A stretch of 17,064 nucleotides of DNA from Tannerella sp. (lineage in GTDB: Bacteria > Bacteroidota > Bacteroidia > Bacteroidales > Tannerellaceae), in the NCBI GenBank assembly GCA_031268395.1, contig JAIRXI010000085.1, positions 1-17,064 of the forward strand, given 5' to 3'. A model generated the notes under the pieces. That model saw only the letters and a list, made by a program, of their open reading frames with translations, made no database searches and was not told the DNA's origin. The translations under genes were made by a program, and so were the position numbers. Shown here piece after piece: positions 13,031 to 17,064 of this stretch (within the stretch, counting starts at the first letter, position 1; the number at the start of each line of letters is the position of its first letter).

Positions 13031-14506
13031 ATGAAAAAGTATACATTATTGCTATTAATGAGCGTTGCCTTGACGGCTTACGGTCAGAAAGACTACAACG
13101 CTTCGCTGTTCGGCATCATGTCGAACGGAACTACGCTGAACACGACTTCCATCCAGAAGGCGATTGATTACATCAGCGAAAGCGGCGGCGGCACGCTGCA
13201 TTTTTATGTCGGAAGATACCTCACAGGGACCGTCTTCCTCAAGTCCAACGTTACCGTCAACCTCCACGAAGGCGCCATCCTCTTAGGTTCTACCAATCCC
13301 TACGACTACCGGGAGATCGAAAAGGTCCGGATGCCGGCGCTGGTAGCTGCCTGTGAGGCAGACAACATTGCCATTGTCGGGAAGGGCGTGATCGACGGAC
13401 AGGGACGCGAACTGTGCTACAATTTTCTCGACCAGCAACAGAAGGGAGTCATGCCGGACGGAACCCGCTACGACCGTCCGGGCTATCGTCCGCAGGGGGT
13501 CTACCTCCGCGAGTGCAGGAACGTAACGGTCAAGGGCATCATTATCAAAAGCGCTGCGGGATGGACTTTCGAGCCTGACCAGTGCGAAAACATGCTGGTC
13601 GACAGCGTGACCGTACTCGGACTCGACTTCTGGAACAATGACGGCATCGACATCGTGGACTGCAAGAATTTCAAACTGCTGAACTCGTTTATCGACGCGG
13701 CCGACGACGCGATCTGCTTCAAGTCGCACGACGGCAACGCGGCCAGTGAAAACATCGAAATACGCAACTGCGTGGCCCGATCGAGCGCCAGCGCCATCAA
13801 GTTCGGCACCGTCTCGGCCGGCGGATACAAAAATATCCGCATCATCAACAACAGGGTCTACAACACGCATCGCTCGGCCATCACCATCGCCATTCCCGAC
13901 GGCGGCTATGCAGACGGCATCCTGGTAGACAGCCTCTACGCCTACAACACGGCCAACGCCATCTACCTGCGCATCGGCGCCCGCAACACAAACCGTCCGC
14001 CGGGCACGCTGAAGAACGTGACCATCCAGAACATGTACTGTGAGATCCCCGCCGGCAAGGCCGACCCGGGCTATCCCTACGAAGGTCCGGTCGAAGACAA
14101 TCCCCGCAACATCTCGCCCGCCAGCATTGTCGGACTGGAAGGCGGACACAATATCGAAAACATCACGATCCGCAACGTCCACCTGGTTTATCCGGGCGGA
14201 GGCAATGCCCACTACGCCCGTCGCGGTCTGAGTGCGGCCGAGCTGGATGCCATTCCCGAAATGCCCCAGTCCTATCCCGAGTTTTCGCAGTTCCGCGAAC
14301 TTCCCGCCTGGGGATTCTGGGTGCGCCACGCACGGAACATCACGTTCGAGAACGTTACACTGACGGCCGCCGGACGCGACTACCGCCCCGCCATCGTGCT
14401 GCAGGAAGCCGACGGCGTCACGCTCAAAAACGTGACCTTTCAGGAACCGGGCGGACGAAAAAAACAGGTACATACCTACAAAACAAAAAATGTTGTTCAA
14501 AAATAA
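13031..14506 (+). CDS. exported GH28-like protein 1 (polygalacturonase family)
   Basis: The 491-residue protein has a Sec signal peptide (MKKYTLLLLMSVALTAYGQ) and a right-handed parallel beta-helix with repeated N-V-T and I-x-I-x-N strands. GH28 enzymes cut galacturonan or rhamnogalacturonan by inversion. The acidic positions are kept: N202-N203-D204 with D207 (NNDGID), then D225-D226 (AADDAICFKSHD). The usual Gly-His-Gly is replaced by SSASAIKFGT (251-260), and the RIK position reads YLRIG (312-316). This variant belongs to a GH28-like subgroup I have seen in Bacteroidota; the substrate is unknown. A conserved C-terminal block (GPVEDNPRNISPAS, then AIPEM and YPEFSQF) is shared with the next gene. 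First gene of a three-gene operon; 12 bp separate it from the second. Confidence 0.88.
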   Translation: MKKYTLLLLMSVALTAYGQKDYNASLFGIMSNGTTLNTTSIQKAIDYISESGGGTLHFYVGRYLTGTVFLKSNVTVNLHEGAILLGSTNPYDYREIEKVRMPALVAACEADNIAIVGKGVIDGQGRELCYNFLDQQQKGVMPDGTRYDRPGYRPQGVYLRECRNVTVKGIIIKSAAGWTFEPDQCENMLVDSVTVLGLDFWNNDGIDIVDCKNFKLLNSFIDAADDAICFKSHDGNAASENIEIRNCVARSSASAIKFGTVSAGGYKNIRIINNRVYNTHRSAITIAIPDGGYADGILVDSLYAYNTANAIYLRIGARNTNRPPGTLKNVTIQNMYCEIPAGKADPGYPYEGPVEDNPRNISPASIVGLEGGHNIENITIRNVHLVYPGGGNAHYARRGLSAAELDAIPEMPQSYPEFSQFRELPAWGFWVRHARNITFENVTLTAAGRDYRPAIVLQEADGVTLKNVTFQEPGGRKKQVHTYKTKNVVQK

Positions 14507-14518
14507 TCGAAAGAAATT

Positions 14519-16012
14519 ATGAAATACAGGATTAAATTACTGACAGCCGGTATCGCGGCACTGCTGTGCATACAGCCGCTTGCGGCAAAGGATTACGACG
14601 TGCGCGACTTCGGCGCCGTAAACGACGGCATCTTCATCAACAGCCGCATCATCCAGCACGCCATAGACTACGTCCATGCCAGCGGCGGCGGACGGCTCGT
14701 TTTCTATCCGGGAACCTACGTGACCGGCAGCATCTATCTCAAGTCCAATGTCACACTCCATCTGGAACAGGGCGCCACCCTGCTCGGTTCCACCAACCCG
14801 TGGGACTATGTCAAGGACGCCAGCGTGGGCTGGAAATCCATGATCTTCGCCATCCGCCAGGAAAACGTCGCCATCACCGGCGGGGGAACCATTGACGGAC
14901 GCGGCTTCATCACAGCCAACAACCTGGTCAGATACATTCACAAAGGCATCTTCGACGACCCGCTGAAACTGGATCGCCCGAACGAGACCAACCGCCCGGA
15001 GAACATCTACTTCAGGGAATGTGTCAACGTCACGATTACGGGAATTACGCTCAAAGATCCCGCCAGCTGGAATCAGACCTACGACCAGTGCCGGAACGTT
15101 TACGTCGACGGCATCACGGCCGACTGCAAATCCTACTGGAACAACGACGGCATTGACATCGTGGACTGCGACGGCGTCGTAATCAAAAATTCCTTCTTTG
15201 ATGCAGCCGACGACGTGATCTGCTTCAAGTCGCACGACCCCAACGCCATCTGCCAGAACGTGACGGTGGACAACTGCACCGGACGCTCGAGCGCCAACGG
15301 GCTGAAGTTCGGCACCGTCTCGCGCGGCGGATTCCGCAACTTCAAGGTCACCAACCTGACGATTTTCGACACCTTCCGGTCGGCCATCACCTTTGCTGCC
15401 GTCGACGGCGGTACGATCGAGAACATCCTGGTCGACGGCGTGAAGTCCATCAACACGGGCAACGTCATCTACCTGCGCATCGGCGACCGCTGGAGCCAGG
15501 GCAAAAAGCCCGTCCTGAAAGACGTCACCATCCGCAACGTCTATGCCGAAGTGCCCTTCGACAAACCCGACGCAGGCTACGGCTACGAAGGCCCGGTCGA
15601 AGACAATCCCCGCAACATCTCGCCCGCCAGCATCATCGGGCTGCCGGATCTGAGGATACAGAACGTGACGCTCGAGAACATCGAAATCGTCTATCCCGGC
15701 AGGGGCGATTCGCTTTATGCCAGCGTGGGACTGACGCCGGAAGAACTCGACGCCATCCCCGAAATGCGGACAGGCTATCCCGAGTTTTCGCAGTTCAAAG
15801 AATTGCCCGCGTGGGGATTCTACCTCCGCCATGCCGACGGCATCACCTTCCGCAACGTCACCTTCACCGCCGCCGCGCCCGACTACCGTCCGGCCATCGT
15901 GACGGACGACGTGAAGGGCGTCACCTTCCGGAACGTGAAGTTCAGCGAGCCGGCAGCGGAAGGGAAGCAGCAAATTTTCAATTATAAAACGTCGAATATT
16001 ATTATAGAATAG
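14519..16012 (+). CDS. exported GH28-like protein 2 (polygalacturonase family)
   Basis: The 497-residue beta-helix protein is a paralogue of the preceding gene. A signal peptide ends at PLAA/KDYD (about 23). The N-terminal region VRDFGAVNDGIFINSRIIQHAID is the usual pectate-lyase/GH28 N-terminal cap. The acidic site is complete: N208-N209-D210 and D213 (WNNDGIDIVDC), then D231-D232 (AADDVICFKSHD). The GHG histidine is again missing (RSSANGLKFGT, 257-266) and YLRIGDR (318-324) replaces RIK. The C-terminal half shares long identical stretches with protein 1, including 41 identical bases (14087-14127 and 15593-15633). It is probably an active enzyme on an acidic or deoxy-sugar-rich polysaccharide, but the substrate cannot be read. 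Co-transcribed; 6 bp to the next gene. Confidence 0.9.
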   Translation: MKYRIKLLTAGIAALLCIQPLAAKDYDVRDFGAVNDGIFINSRIIQHAIDYVHASGGGRLVFYPGTYVTGSIYLKSNVTLHLEQGATLLGSTNPWDYVKDASVGWKSMIFAIRQENVAITGGGTIDGRGFITANNLVRYIHKGIFDDPLKLDRPNETNRPENIYFRECVNVTITGITLKDPASWNQTYDQCRNVYVDGITADCKSYWNNDGIDIVDCDGVVIKNSFFDAADDVICFKSHDPNAICQNVTVDNCTGRSSANGLKFGTVSRGGFRNFKVTNLTIFDTFRSAITFAAVDGGTIENILVDGVKSINTGNVIYLRIGDRWSQGKKPVLKDVTIRNVYAEVPFDKPDAGYGYEGPVEDNPRNISPASIIGLPDLRIQNVTLENIEIVYPGRGDSLYASVGLTPEELDAIPEMRTGYPEFSQFKELPAWGFYLRHADGITFRNVTFTAAAPDYRPAIVTDDVKGVTFRNVKFSEPAAEGKQQIFNYKTSNIIIE

Positions 16013-16018
16013 AACATC

Positions 16019-16825
16019 ATGAGAAAATGGATTTTTTCTTTCATCATCATAGCCGCGGCGGCTCTGCGCCCGGCGGCACAGGAGGAACTGACCTACAAGG
16101 CGTCGCTGTTCGGAAGCATGTCCGAAGGCATCACGCTCAACACAACCTCCATCCAGGCGGCCATCAACACCCTGAGCGAGAAAGGCGGCGGGTCGCTGCA
16201 CTTCTACGTGGGCCGCTACCTGACGGGAACGGTACACCTGAAAAGCAACGTCACGATCGTCCTGCATGAAGGCGCCGTCCTGGTAGGCGTGCCCTCGATC
16301 TACGACTACGACCGTCCGGGCGATGCTCCGAAAGGGCTGATCGTTGCCGAGGGACAGCGTAACATCGGCATCGTCGGCGCCCTGCCCGAAACGCCCTCCG
16401 TCCCCCCGGCCGTCATGCCCGACATCGTCGGCATGGGCATCCTGCAGGGCTGGGGCGCCAGGCTCCGCGAAAACATCGACGAACAACACCGGAAAGGCTA
16501 CCTCGAAAGCCCCGAACGTCCGGCGCTCATCAGTTTTGTCGACTGTGACGGCGTCAAGGTCGAAGGCCTGATGATGGAGGGCGCGGCAGGCGACGTGCAG
16601 TCGTACCGGAACTGCAGGAACGTCTCGGTAGCCCGCCTGCTGGTCGACAGCCGGGAACAGCCCGGCAGCAGCGGCATCACATTCGACGCCTGCCAGGGGC
16701 TGACGGTCACGGACAACTTCTTCGACGTGACGGGCAAGCCCATCCGTTCGGAAGGCACGTCGAAAAATGTGAAAACCGGCGGCAACAAAACCAAAGCCGG
16801 CCTCCTGCCGAACGTCGCCAAATAG
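16019..16825 (+). CDS. truncated GH28-like paralogue, probably non-catalytic
   Basis: The 268-residue protein has a signal peptide (MRKWIFSFIIIAAAALRPAAQ). Its N-terminal 90 residues (ASLFGSMSEGITLNTTS, HFYVGRYLTGTV, LKSNVTI, LHEGAVLVG) closely copy protein 1. The beta-helix then continues but is shorter. Where protein 1 has WNNDGIDIVDC, this one has PGSSGITFDAC (215-225). Where it has AADDAICFKS, this one has VTGKPIRSEG (237-246). All acidic catalytic positions are therefore gone, and the last 220 residues of the fold are missing. The stop is followed by a strong terminator, with no remnant of the missing part, so this is a settled short protein rather than a fresh frameshift. A glycan-binding or partner role is inference; a decayed gene is the alternative. 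Confidence 0.8.
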   Translation: MRKWIFSFIIIAAAALRPAAQEELTYKASLFGSMSEGITLNTTSIQAAINTLSEKGGGSLHFYVGRYLTGTVHLKSNVTIVLHEGAVLVGVPSIYDYDRPGDAPKGLIVAEGQRNIGIVGALPETPSVPPAVMPDIVGMGILQGWGARLRENIDEQHRKGYLESPERPALISFVDCDGVKVEGLMMEGAAGDVQSYRNCRNVSVARLLVDSREQPGSSGITFDACQGLTVTDNFFDVTGKPIRSEGTSKNVKTGGNKTKAGLLPNVAK

Positions 16826-16891
16826 TCCCGCGAAACGTGTCCGAAACGTTGCGTGACAACGGAAACGGAACACGCAGCCGGATTTTTATCT

Positions 16892-16943
16892 GTGAGAATG
16901 AGCGCATCCGATATTGACGGAACGGCTCATTCTCACTTTTTTT
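16892..16943 (+). terminator. intrinsic terminator of the GH28 operon
   Basis: GTGAGAATGAGC (16892-16903) and GCTCATTCTCAC (16925-16936) form a perfect 12-bp stem with a 21-base loop, followed at once by seven T (16937-16943). It is the clearest terminator in the window and marks the end of the three-gene plus-strand operon. Confidence 0.9.
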
Positions 16944-16964
16944 ATGTCTGCGCGCAAAAACCCT

Positions 16965-17064
16965 GCACGCTGCGGCAAGCTTTTTCCACTCGGAAAAAAC
17001 GTCCCGCACGCTGCGGCAAGCTTTTTCCACTCGGAAAAAACGTCCCGCACGCTGCGGCAAACTG
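16965..17064. repeat. 41-bp tandem repeat, running off the right edge
   Basis: Units start at 16965, 17006 and 17047, exactly 41 bp apart; the third is cut by the window edge and is diverging at its end. Each unit contains GCACGCTGCGGCAAGC, a perfect stem TTTTTCC-ACTC-GGAAAAA, and CGTCCC. The repeat lies just past the terminator at 16943. I see no spacers of the CRISPR kind. The true number of copies and the gene to the right cannot be seen. Confidence 0.9.

Noticed and set aside
13283..14500. A 405-codon minus-strand frame inside the first GH28 gene
   Set aside because: Antisense shadow with the same composition bias and no promoter or ribosome site.
14537..16873. A 778-codon open frame on the minus strand across two GH28 genes
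   Set aside because: It is antisense to two clear exported proteins, has no family motif and is Asp/Val/Gly-rich, the usual reflection of GC-rich codons on the other strand.
16965..17064. CRISPR array at the right edge
   Set aside because: The units are direct 41-bp tandem copies with no variable spacers.

Overview
The window looks like chromosomal DNA from a Bacteroidales bacterium (phylum Bacteroidota); I cannot name the genus. The grounds are the block ileS - dksA/traR-like - lspA - DUF4296 lipoprotein, a PUL-type glycoside hydrolase GH125, tandem GH28-like secreted proteins, weak or absent Shine-Dalgarno sequences, and -7 boxes of the Bacteroidota type (TAnnTTTG) just upstream of several starts. 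Coding DNA is GC-rich, so many long antisense frames are open; they are not listed as genes.

Layout. 1-1123 is a gene-poor stretch with several inverted repeats, one candidate minus-strand promoter (1043-1073) and only doubtful small ORFs. 1124-6475 is a minus-strand housekeeping operon: ileS, a DksA/TraR-like regulator with a degenerate zinc finger, lspA (signal peptidase II) and a DUF4296 lipoprotein. 6650-8251 (minus) encodes an unusual protein with an unrecognised N-terminal domain, a Glu/Pro-rich linker holding an internal duplication, and C-terminal Sel1 repeats. 8252-9229 is a 978-bp gap with the most striking feature of the window: about 20 units of an indel-free 21-bp repeat, each unit holding two GGGA/TCCC dyads, so that dyads recur about every 10.5 bp. 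Inside it are two homologous, nearly perfect long palindromes (133 and 70 nt). 9230-11221 (minus) is a two-gene unit: a secreted GH125 exo-alpha-1,6-mannosidase and a GNAT acetyltransferase. 11330-12079 (minus) is a bifunctional-nuclease (DUF151) plus UVR-motif protein. On the plus strand are a small lipocalin-like lipoprotein (12407-12820) and a tight three-gene operon of exported GH28-like beta-helix proteins (13031-16825), closed by a strong intrinsic terminator (16892-16943). After it a 41-bp tandem repeat runs off the right edge.

How the genes fit together. The housekeeping operon links isoleucyl-tRNA charging, a transcription regulator and lipoprotein maturation; its last gene encodes a probable substrate of the LspA made by the gene before it. 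The GH125 and GH28 genes are separate, oppositely oriented carbohydrate units (mannose-containing glycans; pectin-like or other polysaccharides). No SusC/SusD pair is visible here. In the GH28 operon the first two proteins keep the N-x-D and DD acidic positions but lack the usual GHG histidine. The third is a half-length paralogue that has lost all the acidic positions and is probably a non-catalytic pseudoenzyme.

Best candidates for something undescribed are the 21-bp helically phased palindromic array and the GH28 triplet with its truncated pseudoenzyme. All functional assignments are from reading the sequence; no database search was made.
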